Source of the DNA: Variovorax paradoxus
Lineage (GTDB): Bacteria > Pseudomonadota > Gammaproteobacteria > Burkholderiales > Burkholderiaceae_C
Length of the DNA: 64,000 bases
Assembly: GCF_009498455.1 (NCBI RefSeq)
Contig: NZ_CP045644.1
Span: 5,459,001 to 5,523,000 of the forward strand
Direction: 5' to 3'
The translations under genes and the position numbers were made by a program. The notes below the pieces were generated by a model. That model was not told the DNA's origin and searched no databases. It saw nothing but the letters and a program-made list of their open reading frames with translations. Positions 48,153 to 57,690 of the stretch are shown here, one piece after another (the first letter of the stretch is position 1; each line of letters begins with the position of its first letter).

Positions 48153-48734
48153 TCAGCCGAAGTTCTTGGCCGCGAAGTCCCAGTTGGCCAGCTTGGCCAG
48201 GAAGGTTTCGACGAACTTCGGGCGCATGTTGCGGTAGTCGATGTAGTACGCGTGCTCCCACACGTCCACCGTCAGCAGGGCGGTGTCGGCGGTGGTCAGC
48301 GGCGTGCCGGCGGCGCCGGTGTTCACGATGTCCACCGAGCCGTCGGCCTTCTTCACGAGCCAGGTCCAGCCCGAACCGAAGTTGCCCACGGCCGACTTCA
48401 CGAAGGCTTCCTTGAAGGCGTCGTAGCTGCCCCACTTGGCATCGATGGCCTGGGCCAGCGCGCCCGTCGGTGCGCCGCCGCCTTGCGGCTTCATGCAGTT
48501 CCAGAAGAAGGTGTGGTTCCAGATCTGCGCGGCGTTGTTGTAGATGCCGCCGCTGGACTTCTTGATGATCTCTTCGAGCGTCATCGCTTCGAACTCGGTG
48601 CCCTTTTGCAGGTTGTTCAGGTTCACCACGTAGGCATTGTGGTGCTTGCCGTGGTGGTACTCGAGCGTTTCCTTCGAGTACTCGGGGGCCAGCGCGTCGA
48701 TGGCGTACGGCAGGGGTGGGAGCACATGTTCCAT
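48153..48734 (-). CDS. sodB: Iron superoxide dismutase
   Basis: 193 residues. Metal ligands are in [10 protein letters not shown] (first His), NHTFFWNCM (His) and the signature [13 protein letters not shown] (Asp and His). [16 protein letters not shown] and GSGWTWLV are typical of Fe-SOD. It converts superoxide to oxygen and hydrogen peroxide in the cytoplasm. ATG 48734 is preceded by an A-rich leader; xseA lies 39 bases upstream. Confidence 0.96.
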   Translation of the reverse strand: MEHVLPPLPYAIDALAPEYSKETLEYHHGKHHNAYVVNLNNLQKGTEFEAMTLEEIIKKSSGGIYNNAAQIWNHTFFWNCMKPQGGGAPTGALAQAIDAKWGSYDAFKEAFVKSAVGNFGSGWTWLVKKADGSVDIVNTGAAGTPLTTADTALLTVDVWEHAYYIDYRNMRPKFVETFLAKLANWDFAAKNFG

Positions 48735-48773
48735 GGTTTTTTCTCGTGGGTTGGTTGTGGGGAATGAAGGATT

Positions 48774-50102
48774 CTAGGAAGTAATTTTCGAGGGCGCGTC
48801 GGACGTGTTCCCGTTGTTGCTCCCTCCATGCGTCACGGTCAGGCCGACCTCGCCATCCGCGAGCCGAGCGACGACCGCATCGCCAGCATGCAGCTTTTTC
48901 GCGCTGATGACCGCGCGGCCGGAGCCATCGCTGAGCCAGGCGTAGCCGCGCTGCAGAACCAGCGCCGGATCGAGCAGCCGCAAGCGCAGCGCCACGCGCT
49001 CCAGGCGCTCGCGCCGCTGCACCAGCGCGCGGTCGAATTTCGAAGGGAAGTCGGCGGCGATCGATCCCGGCACCTGCGCCAGGCGCTCACGTCGCGACAG
49101 CACCGCGAAGTGCAGGCGCTGTGCATGGTGGGCGAGGCGAAGCTGCTGGCGAGCCACCAGATTCGAGGGCCGGCCAAGACGCCCCGCCGCTTGATCGAGT
49201 CGCTGCCCCAGTACGTCCAAGCGTGCGCCAAGCGCGTCACCGAGCCGTTCGTCGAGCAGATCGAGCGCACCGAGCCACAGGTCGCGCGGCGCGCTGACGA
49301 GTTCCGCGGCGGCCGTGGGCGTGGGCGCGCGCAGGTCGGCGCAGAAGTCGGCGATCGTGAAATCGGTTTCGTGTCCCACGCCGCTGATCACCGGCACGGG
49401 ACTCTGCACGATGGTGCGCGCCAGGGTTTCGTCGTTGAAGGCCCAGAGGTCCTCGATCGAGCCGCCACCGCGCACCAGCAGGATCACGTCGACAGCCGGC
49501 TCCAGCGTGTAGAGCGACTGCAAGGCGCGCACCAGCTCGGCCGGTGCGTTGACGCCCTGCACCGTCGCTGGCGCCAGCACCACGGGGATGTGGGGCACGC
49601 GCCGCCGCAACGCGGTCACGACGTCATGCAGTGCCGCAGCGCCCAGCGAAGTGACGACGCCCACGGCACGCGGCATCGACGGCAGCGCCCGCTTGCGCGC
49701 CGGATCAAACAGGCCTTCGGCTTCGAGGCGCGCCTTGCGCTGCAGGAACTGCTCGAACAGCGCGCCCTGCCCCGCGCGCCGCAGGCTCTCGACCACCAGT
49801 TGCAGATCGCCACGCGGTTCGTACACCGCCAGCCGGCCGCGCACCTCGACCTGATCGCCATCACGCGGCGTGAAGTCGAGCAGGCTCGCCGCGCGGCGGA
49901 ACATCGCGCAGCGCAACTGGCCGGACTCGTCCTTGAGCGAGAAGTAGCAATGACCGCTCGATGCGCGCGAGAAACCCGAGATTTCCCCGCGCACGGAGAC
50001 AGGGTTGAAGCGCGCGTCGAGCGCGTCGGCCACCGCGCGGCACAGCGCGCCCACGGCCCACACACGCGGCCCGGGCGCTGCATTCGGCTCCCTGAAGCTC
50101 AT
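48774..50102 (-). CDS. xseA: Exodeoxyribonuclease VII large subunit
   Basis: 442 residues. An N-terminal OB-fold (SVRGEISGFSRASSGHCYFSLKDE, in part GHCYFSLKD) is followed by the catalytic domain with VGVVTSLGAAALHDVVTALRRR, LLVRGGGSIEDLWAFNDE and SGVGHETDFTIADFCADLRAPTP (in part GVGHETDFTIAD) and a C-terminal coiled coil. With XseB it degrades single-stranded DNA. ATG 50102 starts at MSFREP; an in-frame ATG at 50186 is possible but adds a basic extension. xseB is not adjacent. Confidence 0.95.
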   Translation of the reverse strand: MSFREPNAAPGPRVWAVGALCRAVADALDARFNPVSVRGEISGFSRASSGHCYFSLKDESGQLRCAMFRRAASLLDFTPRDGDQVEVRGRLAVYEPRGDLQLVVESLRRAGQGALFEQFLQRKARLEAEGLFDPARKRALPSMPRAVGVVTSLGAAALHDVVTALRRRVPHIPVVLAPATVQGVNAPAELVRALQSLYTLEPAVDVILLVRGGGSIEDLWAFNDETLARTIVQSPVPVISGVGHETDFTIADFCADLRAPTPTAAAELVSAPRDLWLGALDLLDERLGDALGARLDVLGQRLDQAAGRLGRPSNLVARQQLRLAHHAQRLHFAVLSRRERLAQVPGSIAADFPSKFDRALVQRRERLERVALRLRLLDPALVLQRGYAWLSDGSGRAVISAKKLHAGDAVVARLADGEVGLTVTHGGSNNGNTSDAPSKITS

Positions 50103-50414
50103 CGCGCCCCTCCGCCGTCGAGCGCCACTCTTCCACAACGGGCGCTGCGCCCCCCACTTTGGAGGGGTATGGTGGAACAGATGCACGAGTTCTCGTGCAA
50201 GCTGTTGATTTCATTGAAAAAAGTGCTGCTCAAAATTCAATCGATCTAACGGAAAGCCCGTCCCATGCGGGTTCGGAGCCATTGCGCCACGGGTTAATCA
50301 CAAAGTTATCCACAGAATCTGTGCGTCCTTGCCGACACACAAACAAGCCGCGAGCCGATGGTGGCTCGGTGGATAATCGCCGCGCATTTGCAGTCTACGG
50401 GCCGGAGGATTTTC
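50103..50414. other. 312-base intergenic region upstream of exbB
   Basis: Divergent region between xseA and exbB. It contains a perfect DnaA-box sequence TTATCCACA (50306-50314) and an overlapping 13-base inverted repeat CACAGAATCTGTG (50311-50323). No coding or RNA gene is seen. Both flanking promoters must lie here. Confidence 0.55.
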
Positions 50415-51047
50415 TTGTTTTCCATCATTGTTGCCGCGGGCTGGCCAATCTGGCCATTGCTCGCCTGTTCGGTCATCGCACTCGCGCTGGTCATTGAACG
50501 TTTCACCAGCCTCAAGACCGTCAAGGTCCTGCCGCCGAAGCTGCTGGACGAGACCATCACCGTGTCGCGCGGCGCGGTTCCCGGCCCCGATGTCGTGACC
50601 AAACTCGAAAGCAACTCGATGCTCGGCCAGGTGCTGGCCGCCGGCCTGCGCGCGCTGAACGCCAACCCGCGCTGCACCGAAGAAGACCTGCGCGCCGCCA
50701 TGGAGGCCTCGGGCCGCACCGTGGCGCACAAGCTGGAGCGCTACCTGCCGGCGCTGGCCACCATCGCCTCGGCCGCGCCGCTGCTCGGCCTGCTGGGCAC
50801 GGTGATCGGCATGATCGAAATTTTCGGCTCGCAGTCACCCGGCAGCGGTGCCGTCGGCTCGGGCAACCCGGCGCAGCTGGCGCACGGCATCTCGATCGCG
50901 CTGTACAACACGGCCTTCGGCCTGATCGTGGCCATTCCGACGCTGATTTTCTGGCGCTACTTTCGCAGCCGCGTCGACGAGTACCTGCTGAACCTCGAAC
51001 TCTCGGGCGAGCGCTTTGCCCGCCACCTGAACGCCCTGCGCAAATGA
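50415..51047 (+). CDS. exbB: ExbB/TolQ-family biopolymer transport protein
   Basis: 210 residues from a TTG at 50415, chosen because GGAGG lies six bases before it and it starts directly at the first membrane helix; the ATG at 50358 lacks a ribosome site. Three membrane segments (about 10-30, 110-135, 155-180) and the family core APLLGLLGTVIGMIEIF plus ISIALYNTAFGLIVAIPTLIF are present. With ExbD it uses the proton gradient to energise TonB-type or similar systems. Overlaps exbD by four bases. Confidence 0.93.
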   Translation: MFSIIVAAGWPIWPLLACSVIALALVIERFTSLKTVKVLPPKLLDETITVSRGAVPGPDVVTKLESNSMLGQVLAAGLRALNANPRCTEEDLRAAMEASGRTVAHKLERYLPALATIASAAPLLGLLGTVIGMIEIFGSQSPGSGAVGSGNPAQLAHGISIALYNTAFGLIVAIPTLIFWRYFRSRVDEYLLNLELSGERFARHLNALRK

Positions 51048-51487
51048 GCTCGCGGGGCCGCATGCAGTTTCGCCATGGCGCGCGCGACGAGCCGGAGATC
51101 AACCTGATCCCGTTCATCGACGTGCTGCTGGTTGTGCTGATCTTCCTGATGCTGTCGACCACCTACAGCAAGTTCACCGAGATGCAGCTGCGACTGCCGA
51201 CGGCGGACGTCGACGCCCAGCGCGATTACCCGAAAGAGGTGATCGTGGCGGTGTCGGCCGACGGCCGCTACGTGATCAACAAATCGCCGCTTGCAGACCG
51301 CAGCGTCGACACCGTCGCCGCCGCGCTCGCCGCCGCCGCCACCGGTGGGAAGGACAGCGTCGTGATCATCAGCGCCGACGCGGCCAGCCCGCACCAGGCC
51401 GTGGTGACGGTGATGGAGGCCGCGCGCCGCGCCGGCCTGATGCAGATCACCTTCGCCGCCCAGTCGACGGCCCAGGCCGGTCACTGA
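51044..51487 (+). CDS. exbD: ExbD/TolR-family biopolymer transport protein
   Basis: 147 residues. One N-terminal membrane helix with the functional Asp: EINLIPFIDVLLVVLIFLM, then a periplasmic domain (VIVAVSADGRYVIN, VVTVMEAARRAGL). It forms the proton-conducting partner of ExbB. No tonB gene is nearby, an arrangement common in Burkholderiales, where this pair precedes lpxK. Its stop abuts the lpxK GTG. Confidence 0.94.
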   Translation: MSSRGRMQFRHGARDEPEINLIPFIDVLLVVLIFLMLSTTYSKFTEMQLRLPTADVDAQRDYPKEVIVAVSADGRYVINKSPLADRSVDTVAAALAAAATGGKDSVVIISADAASPHQAVVTVMEAARRAGLMQITFAAQSTAQAGH

Positions 51488-52483
51488 GTGTCGACCGGCG
51501 TGCGGCTGCAGGATGCCTGGCTGCGCCGCGGTGCGCTGGCCTGCGTGCTGTGGCCACTGTCGCAGGTCTACGGCGCCCTTTTCGCGCTGCGGCGCGCCTT
51601 CTACCGATGGGGTTGGCAAAAGACCGGGCGCGTGCCGGTTCCCGTGATCGTGGTCGGCAATGTGATTGCGGGCGGGGCCGGCAAGACACCGGTCGTGATG
51701 GCGGTCGTGCGCCATCTCCAGGCGCGCGGGCTGCGCGTAGGCGTGGTGTCGCGCGGCTATGGCCGCCGCACCGATGACTGCCGCGAAGTCCAGGCCGACA
51801 GCGATCCGCAGGACGTCGGCGATGAACCCGCGCTGATCCACCATGCCACTGGCGCGCCGGTCTTCGTGGCCCGGCAGCGCATCGAGGCTGCGCGCGCCCT
51901 GCTCGCCCGACATCCGGACACCCAGATCATCGTCAGCGACGACGGCCTGCAGCATCTGGCGCTGGCCCGCGACATCGAAATCTGCGTGTTCGACGACCGC
52001 GGCGTCGGCAACGGCTGGCTCCTGCCCGCCGGCCCCTTGCGCGAGCCATGGCCCCGCCCCTGCGACCTGCTGCTGCACAGCGGCGAACGACCTGCTTTCG
52101 CCGGCGGCTACACCGCCACCCGCGAACTGGCGCCGTACGCCCTCGCGAAGGACGGCCGTCGCATTCCGCTGGACACGCTGGCCGGCCAGCCCGTGATCGC
52201 GCTCGCCGCCATCGCGCGGCCGGAAGCCTTCTTCACGATGCTGCGCGCACGCGGCTTGACGCTCGCGGACACCTTCGCGCTGCCCGACCACCACGACTTC
52301 AGCGGCTGGCAACGCCCGGCCGGCCCCGCCCTGCCGCTCATCTGCACCGAAAAAGACGCCGTCAAGCTCTGGCACCAGGCGCCCGACGCGCTCGCCGTGC
52401 CGCTGCACTTCGAACCCTCGCCGGCGTTCTTCGCCGCCCTCGACGCAAAGCTATCATCGCTCGATGGATACCAAGCTGCTTGA
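51488..52483 (+). CDS. lpxK: Tetraacyldisaccharide 4'-kinase
   Basis: 331 residues from a GTG directly after exbD. The N-terminal membrane-associating helix precedes a P-loop-type motif [16 protein letters not shown], then [26 protein letters not shown] and C-terminal CTEKDAVK. LpxK adds the 4'-phosphate to lipid A disaccharide at the inner membrane. It overlaps the next gene by 20 bases. Confidence 0.95.
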   Translation: MSTGVRLQDAWLRRGALACVLWPLSQVYGALFALRRAFYRWGWQKTGRVPVPVIVVGNVIAGGAGKTPVVMAVVRHLQARGLRVGVVSRGYGRRTDDCREVQADSDPQDVGDEPALIHHATGAPVFVARQRIEAARALLARHPDTQIIVSDDGLQHLALARDIEICVFDDRGVGNGWLLPAGPLREPWPRPCDLLLHSGERPAFAGGYTATRELAPYALAKDGRRIPLDTLAGQPVIALAAIARPEAFFTMLRARGLTLADTFALPDHHDFSGWQRPAGPALPLICTEKDAVKLWHQAPDALAVPLHFEPSPAFFAALDAKLSSLDGYQAA

Positions 52484-52646
52484 ACTGCTCGTCTGCCCCG
52501 TCACCAAGGGCCCGCTGACCTGGAACGCCGAGAAGCAGGAACTCTGCTCGCGCAGCGCGCGCCTGGCCTACCCGGTCCGCGACGGCATCCCGGTGCTGCT
52601 CGAGAACGAGGCCCGCACGCTGTCCGACGAAGAGCTGGGCCTGTGA
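52464..52646 (+). CDS. Trm112-family small protein
   Basis: 60 residues: [18 protein letters not shown] at the N-terminus and [20 protein letters not shown] at the end are typical of the bacterial Trm112-like (YcaR) family. The usual zinc-binding Cys set is reduced to Cys11 and Cys28. The family is consistently found between lpxK and kdsB in proteobacteria; function unclear. It overlaps both neighbours. Confidence 0.92.
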   Translation: MDTKLLELLVCPVTKGPLTWNAEKQELCSRSARLAYPVRDGIPVLLENEARTLSDEELGL

Positions 52647-53416
52647 GCTTCACCGTTCTGGTGCCGGCCCGGCTGGCTTCGACGCGACTTCCCAACAAAC
52701 CGCTGGCCGATATCGCCGGCCTGCCGATGGTCGTGCGCGTGGCGCAACGCGCCCGCCAGTCCGGCGCCCTTCGCGTGGTGGTGGCCGGCGACGACGCCTC
52801 CATCATCGACGCCTGCAAGGCGCACGGCGTCGAAGCCCTACTGACCCGCCAGGACCACGCCAGCGGCACCGACCGGCTGGCCGAAGCCTGCGAACAGCTC
52901 GGGCTGGACGGCGACGCGATCGTCGTCAACGTGCAGGGCGACGAACCGCTGATCGACCCCGCGCTGATCGACGCCGTTGCCGCCACGCTGGCCGCGCGAC
53001 CGCATGCCGCGATGAGCACCGCCGTCCATGCGATCGATTCGCTGGCCGACTTCATGAACCCGAACGTCGTGAAGGCCGTGCTCGACGCACAAGGCCATGC
53101 GCTTTACTTCAGCCGCGCCCCGATCCCCTGGTGGCGCGACGGCTCTTCAGGCGGCGCGGCACCCTCGGCGCTGCCCAGCCCCGCACCGCTGCGCCACATC
53201 GGCATCTACGGCTATCGCGCGGGCTTCGTGCGGCAATTTCCGTTGCTGTCGCCTGCGCCTGTCGAAGCCGCCGAAGCGCTCGAGCAGCTGCGCGCGCTGT
53301 GGCACGGACACCGCATCGCGGTGCATGTCAGCGACGTGGCACCGGGCCCCGGGATCGACACGCCCGAAGACCTGGCGCGCGTGCGCGCGGTCTTCGCGGC
53401 CGGCTTGCCTGCGTGA
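52643..53416 (+). CDS. kdsB: 3-deoxy-manno-octulosonate cytidylyltransferase
   Basis: 257 residues from a GTG overlapping the previous stop (GTGA). The nucleotidyltransferase fold is shown by [22 protein letters not shown] (in part [16 protein letters not shown]), [21 protein letters not shown] and [11 protein letters not shown]. It makes CMP-Kdo for lipopolysaccharide core assembly. Residues 165-175 ([11 protein letters not shown]) form a small insert. It is the last gene of the exbB operon before adk. Confidence 0.96.
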   Translation: MSFTVLVPARLASTRLPNKPLADIAGLPMVVRVAQRARQSGALRVVVAGDDASIIDACKAHGVEALLTRQDHASGTDRLAEACEQLGLDGDAIVVNVQGDEPLIDPALIDAVAATLAARPHAAMSTAVHAIDSLADFMNPNVVKAVLDAQGHALYFSRAPIPWWRDGSSGGAAPSALPSPAPLRHIGIYGYRAGFVRQFPLLSPAPVEAAEALEQLRALWHGHRIAVHVSDVAPGPGIDTPEDLARVRAVFAAGLPA

Positions 53417-53421
53417 ACTGC

Positions 53422-53445
53422 CCGCCGCCCCGAGGGGAACGGCGG
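53422..53445 (+). terminator. GC-rich stem-loop after kdsB, possible terminator
   Basis: Arms CCGCCGCCCC and GGGG..CGGCGG pair around a two-base loop with two unpaired A. Only a short T-poor stretch follows, so termination is uncertain. Confidence 0.4.
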
Positions 53446-53533
53446 CAATTTGTCACGGGCACGCATGCTATCCTCGACGCAATTCCGCCTCGGCGCGCCT
53501 GAGGGTGCGCATGGGGTGCGACACAAAATCTAA

Positions 53534-54208
<675 letters not shown>

Positions 54209-54239
54209 TCCAGCAGCGGCTGCCCCGTCAGCCGCTCTC

Positions 54240-55226
54240 CTAGCCGCCTTCCGACTCTGGCAGGGCGGCCACTCCCAAGAGTTCCAGCACCAGCGCGACC
54301 CGCGCCTTCACCGGCGTGAGTGCGCCTGCATCCCGCAGCCCGTCACCGGGTTTCGGCAGGATGCGTCCGTTCGCGCAGCGCGTGGCGCGCAGCACCGCGG
54401 CGCCGGCGGCCTGCGCCCTCAGCGCCGCGGCTTCCAGGGCGTGGTGCACCGTGCCGTTGCCGGTTGCTGCCACGACCAGCCCGCGCAAGGGTTCAACCGA
54501 AGGAAGCAGGAGCGCCTCGACGATCGCACCGCTTGCGCCCGCGTGGCTCACGACGATCTCGACACGAGGCCACGGTTTCGACACCGCCTCCAACCTTGAA
54601 GCATCGAGCGCCGCTCCCTGCGGCCACGCGCGAACACGCCGCACCTCGCCCTCTTCCACATAGCCGACCGGCCCCGCATCGCCCGACGCGAAGGCATCGA
54701 GGCGATAGGTGTGCACCTTCTGCACATCGACACCGCTGTGGATCGTGCCCGCGCACACCGCTGTCACGCCCTGGGCGCCCCGCGTCGAAGCCACCACGAG
54801 CGCGTCACGCACGTTCTGCGGACCATCGGGCGACAAGGCTGTCGCCGGACGCATCGCGCAGGTCAGCACCACCGGCTTGGCCGGCGCCAGCACGGCGTGC
54901 AGGAAGAAGGCGGTTTCCTCCAGCGTGTCGGTGCCGTGCGTGACCACGATGCCCGCCACGTCAGGCTGCGCCAGCCAGTGTGCGCAGCGCGCGGCCAGTT
55001 GGCGCCAGGTGTCGGCGTCCATGTCCTTGCTGTCAAGCTGCGCCACCTGCTCCGCGACCAGCGTCACGTCGGCCGGCGCCTCGATGCCGCCCAGCAGGTC
55101 CGCCACACCCACCTGCCCCGCTGTATAGCCGATGTTGTCGCCGCTGTTGGCGGCCTTGCCGGCAATGGTGCCGCCGGTGCCCAGCACCACCACGCGGCGC
55201 GTCTCGGACAAAGAGGAATGAGTCAT
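54240..55226 (-). CDS. L-asparaginase, cytosolic-type
   Basis: 328 residues without signal peptide. Both catalytic threonine motifs are present: VLGTGGTIAGKA (Thr near 19) and VVTHGTDTLEETAFFL (Thr and Asp), with the Lys replaced region CAMRPATALSPDGPQN. It hydrolyses asparagine (possibly glutamine) to the acid and ammonia. It is convergent with adk and divergent from lexA, with 73 bases between the start codons. Confidence 0.92.
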   Translation of the reverse strand: MTHSSLSETRRVVVLGTGGTIAGKAANSGDNIGYTAGQVGVADLLGGIEAPADVTLVAEQVAQLDSKDMDADTWRQLAARCAHWLAQPDVAGIVVTHGTDTLEETAFFLHAVLAPAKPVVLTCAMRPATALSPDGPQNVRDALVVASTRGAQGVTAVCAGTIHSGVDVQKVHTYRLDAFASGDAGPVGYVEEGEVRRVRAWPQGAALDASRLEAVSKPWPRVEIVVSHAGASGAIVEALLLPSVEPLRGLVVAATGNGTVHHALEAAALRAQAAGAAVLRATRCANGRILPKPGDGLRDAGALTPVKARVALVLELLGVAALPESEGG

Positions 55227-55229
55227 GGC

Positions 55230-55257
55230 TTGTCAACTTTTGAAAACTGGTTAAAAA
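55230..55257 (+). promoter_or_regulatory. Candidate lexA promoter
   Basis: A -35-like TTGTCA (55230-55235) and an AT-rich -10-like TAAAAA (55252-55257) are separated by 16 bases. The -10 lies within the first candidate LexA box, as expected for autoregulation. Confidence 0.45.
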
Positions 55258-55262
55258 TACAG
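55247..55262. promoter_or_regulatory. Candidate LexA (SOS) box 1
   Basis: CTGG-N8-ACAG (spacer TTAAAAAT), one mismatch from the CTGT-N8-ACAG consensus, 37 bases before the lexA ATG. Confidence 0.6.
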
Positions 55263-55265
55263 GTA

Positions 55266-55281
55266 CTGGATATCTAGCCAG
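55266..55281. promoter_or_regulatory. Candidate LexA (SOS) box 2
   Basis: CTGG-N8-CCAG (spacer ATATCTAG), a symmetric variant of the consensus with an alternating AT core, three bases after box 1. Tandem boxes upstream of lexA are also found in E. coli. Confidence 0.55.
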
Positions 55282-55299
55282 TGCCGCAAGGAAACCACT

Positions 55300-55983
55300 A
55301 TGCAGTTCGCAGTGAAGCTTACCGCCCGCCAGCAGCAGATCCTGGACCTGATCCAGGCCGCCATCGCACGCACCGGTGCGCCGCCGACGCGCGCCGAAAT
55401 CGCCAATGAGCTGGGCTTCAAGTCGGCCAATGCCGCCGAAGAGCACCTGCAGGCCCTGGCCCGCAAGGGTGTCATCGAACTCGTCAGCGGCACCTCGCGC
55501 GGCATCCGGCTCAAGGGCGATGCGCTGCGCTCGCTCCACGAAACGCGCCACCGCGAAGGCAACCAGTTCTCGCTCTCGCTGCCCGGCATGGCCCAGCTCG
55601 CGCTGCCGCTCATCGGCCGCGTGGCGGCGGGTTCGCCCATCCTTGCGCAAGAGCATGTCGACCAGACCTATTACGTCGAGAACACACTGTTCCAGCGCCA
55701 GCCCGACTACCTGCTCAAGGTGCGCGGCATGTCGATGCGCGACGCCGGCATCATGGACGGCGACCTGCTCGCCGTGCAGGCCACCAAGGAAGCGCGCAAC
55801 GGCCAGATCGTGGTGGCCCGTCTCGGCGAAGAAGTCACCGTGAAGCGCCTCAAGCGCAACAAGCAGGTGATCGAGCTGCACGCCGAGAACCCCGACTACC
55901 CGACCATCTTCGTCCAACCCGGCGAGCCCTTCGAAATCGAAGGCCTCGCGGTCGGCCTCATCCGCAACACCATGCTGATGTAG
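55300..55983 (+). CDS. lexA: LexA repressor
   Basis: 227 residues. N-terminal winged helix ([38 protein letters not shown]; the latter is the recognition region). The autocleavage site is Ala110-Gly111 in GRVAAGSPI, with the catalytic dyad Ser145 (RGMSMRD) and Lys182 (TVKRLKR). LexA represses SOS genes until RecA-stimulated self-cleavage. Two candidate LexA boxes upstream indicate autoregulation. Confidence 0.97.
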   Translation: MQFAVKLTARQQQILDLIQAAIARTGAPPTRAEIANELGFKSANAAEEHLQALARKGVIELVSGTSRGIRLKGDALRSLHETRHREGNQFSLSLPGMAQLALPLIGRVAAGSPILAQEHVDQTYYVENTLFQRQPDYLLKVRGMSMRDAGIMDGDLLAVQATKEARNGQIVVARLGEEVTVKRLKRNKQVIELHAENPDYPTIFVQPGEPFEIEGLAVGLIRNTMLM

Positions 55984-56127
55984 TCCCCGGGCTTGCTGCC
56001 CACACGCAGCAGCACCTCATCCGGCCGCGACAGGTGGCGGGCGTATGGCGCGAAGTCGCCATCACCCTGTTGCGGCCGATTCAAGAAATCCTGCCTGTGT
56101 TCAACCTCATACTTTTTTGGAGTTCAC

Positions 56128-56511
56128 ATGGGAATCGCCCTCCTCGCCATCGCCGACCTTTGGTCACCCCTGCAATCGCTGGCCACCCGCTGGATGCCCG
56201 CCCGCCGTCCGTCGCGTGGTGACAGCAGCGACGCTGCCGCTGGCTTGCGCTACGTGGCCATCCGCCCGGCCTGCACGGCACGCACCGCGGGCAGCCCTGC
56301 TCCGACCACGTCGCCATCCACTGCAGCCACACCCGCCCGCCCGCTGCGCGTCGTCCGCGTGGTCGACCGGCAAGGCTCGCAGCGCGGCTGCGCCAACCGG
56401 GTCGTGATTTCCGGCCGCATGGCCGACGTGTGCGCCGAACTCGAACGACTCGCCGCACTGGAAGCCGCAGAAACCGGCAGCGGCACGCACCGCCCCAGCC
56501 ACCTGCACTGA
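56128..56511 (+). CDS. Small hypothetical protein with conserved-looking C-terminus
   Basis: 127 residues from ATG 56128, with GGAG seven bases upstream. A hydrophobic N-terminus (MGIALLAIADLWSPLQ) leads to a low-complexity Ala/Pro/Thr-rich middle and a C-terminal segment VVRVVDRQGSQRG, VVISGRMADVCAELERLAALEA, which looks like a small folded unit. I recall similar C-termini in Comamonadaceae proteins but cannot name the family. No neighbours suggest a function. Confidence 0.65.
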   Translation: MGIALLAIADLWSPLQSLATRWMPARRPSRGDSSDAAAGLRYVAIRPACTARTAGSPAPTTSPSTAATPARPLRVVRVVDRQGSQRGCANRVVISGRMADVCAELERLAALEAAETGSGTHRPSHLH

Positions 56512-56678
56512 GAAAGTGCGAACGACCCCGCCGTGCCTGCGCGACCTGCGCACTCCCCATGAGCACGGCGGATTCACCGACAACGGCCTGAAACAGGCCT
56601 CCCGGGCGCCACGTGGCACCGGGTATCCAAACGTTCACACGTGCGACCTGCCAATGCTGCGAGGCACAATGGCATGCC

Positions 56679-57686
56679 ATGAACATTGTGATCCTCGACG
56701 ACTACCAGGACGCCGTGCGCAAGCTGCAGTGCGCTGCCAAGCTGGACGCGTACGCCGCCAAGGTCTACACCAACACGGTCAAGGGCATTGGCCAACTGTC
56801 GGTTCGCCTCAAGGATGCGGACGTCATCGTGCTCATCCGTGAGCGCAGCCAGATATCCCGCCAACTGATCGAGAAGCTGCCCAAGCTCAAGCTGATTTCC
56901 CAGACCGGCCGCGTCGGCGGCCACATCGACGTCACGGCCTGCACCGAACGCGGTGTGGCGGTGGCCGAGGGCTCGGGCTCGCCGCAGGCGCCTGCCGAGC
57001 TCACCTGGGCGCTGATCATGGCGGCCATGCGCCGCCTGCCGCAGTACATCAGCAACCTCAAGCACGGGGCCTGGCAGCAGTCGGGCCTCAAGTCGGCGTC
57101 GATGCCGCCGAATTTCGGCATGGGCTCGGTGCTCAAGGGCAAGACGCTGTGCATCTGGGGCTACGGGCGCATCGGCCAGCTGGTGGCGCGCTACGGGCAG
57201 GCCTTCGGCATGCAGGTCGTGATCTGGGGCCGCGAAGCCAGCTGCGCCAAGGCGCGTTCCGACGGCTTCCAGGTGGCACAGAACCGCCACGAGTTCTTTG
57301 CCGCGGCCGACGTGCTGTCGGTGCATCTGCGGCTCAACGAAGACACGCAGGGCCTCATCAAGCTCGAAGACCTCTCCCGCATGAAGCCGACGGCGCTGTT
57401 CGTCAACACGTCGCGCGCCGAGCTGGTGGAGGCCGATGCCCTGCTGGCCGCACTCAACCGCGGACGCCCCGGGCTGGCGGCCATCGATGTGTTCGAGAGC
57501 GAACCGCCGCTGCAGGGCCATGCCCTGCTGCGCCTCGAGAACTGCATCTGCACACCGCACATCGGCTACGTCGAGCAGGAAAGCTACGAAAGCTACTTCG
57601 GCCAGGCGTTCGACAACGTCGTGAGCTTCATCAAGGGCAACCCCACGAACATCGTGAACCCCGGCGCGCTGCAGGTCCGGCGGTGA
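56679..57686 (+). CDS. D-2-hydroxyacid dehydrogenase family protein
   Basis: 335 residues. NAD-binding Rossmann motif GYGRIGQLVARYGQAFG near 165; catalytic Arg in NTSRAELVE, Glu in DVFESEPP and His in TPHIGYVE. The family reduces 2-keto acids or oxidises D-2-hydroxyacids (phosphoglycerate dehydrogenase-like); substrate unknown. ATG 56679 selected; upstream in-frame ATG at 56613 has no SD. An MFS transporter follows by four bases, so the pair may handle import or export of the hydroxyacid (inference). Confidence 0.88.
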   Translation: MNIVILDDYQDAVRKLQCAAKLDAYAAKVYTNTVKGIGQLSVRLKDADVIVLIRERSQISRQLIEKLPKLKLISQTGRVGGHIDVTACTERGVAVAEGSGSPQAPAELTWALIMAAMRRLPQYISNLKHGAWQQSGLKSASMPPNFGMGSVLKGKTLCIWGYGRIGQLVARYGQAFGMQVVIWGREASCAKARSDGFQVAQNRHEFFAAADVLSVHLRLNEDTQGLIKLEDLSRMKPTALFVNTSRAELVEADALLAALNRGRPGLAAIDVFESEPPLQGHALLRLENCICTPHIGYVEQESYESYFGQAFDNVVSFIKGNPTNIVNPGALQVRR

Positions 57687-57690
57687 ACGC

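Noticed and set aside
50220..50300. Possible tRNA-like sequence (GGGTTCGGAGCC) before exbB
   Set aside because: It resembles a T-arm only; no acceptor stem, anticodon arm or D-arm could be paired around it.
50306..50314. Replication origin at the DnaA box
   Set aside because: Only one perfect box, no cluster of boxes, and no dnaA, dnaN or parAB genes nearby.
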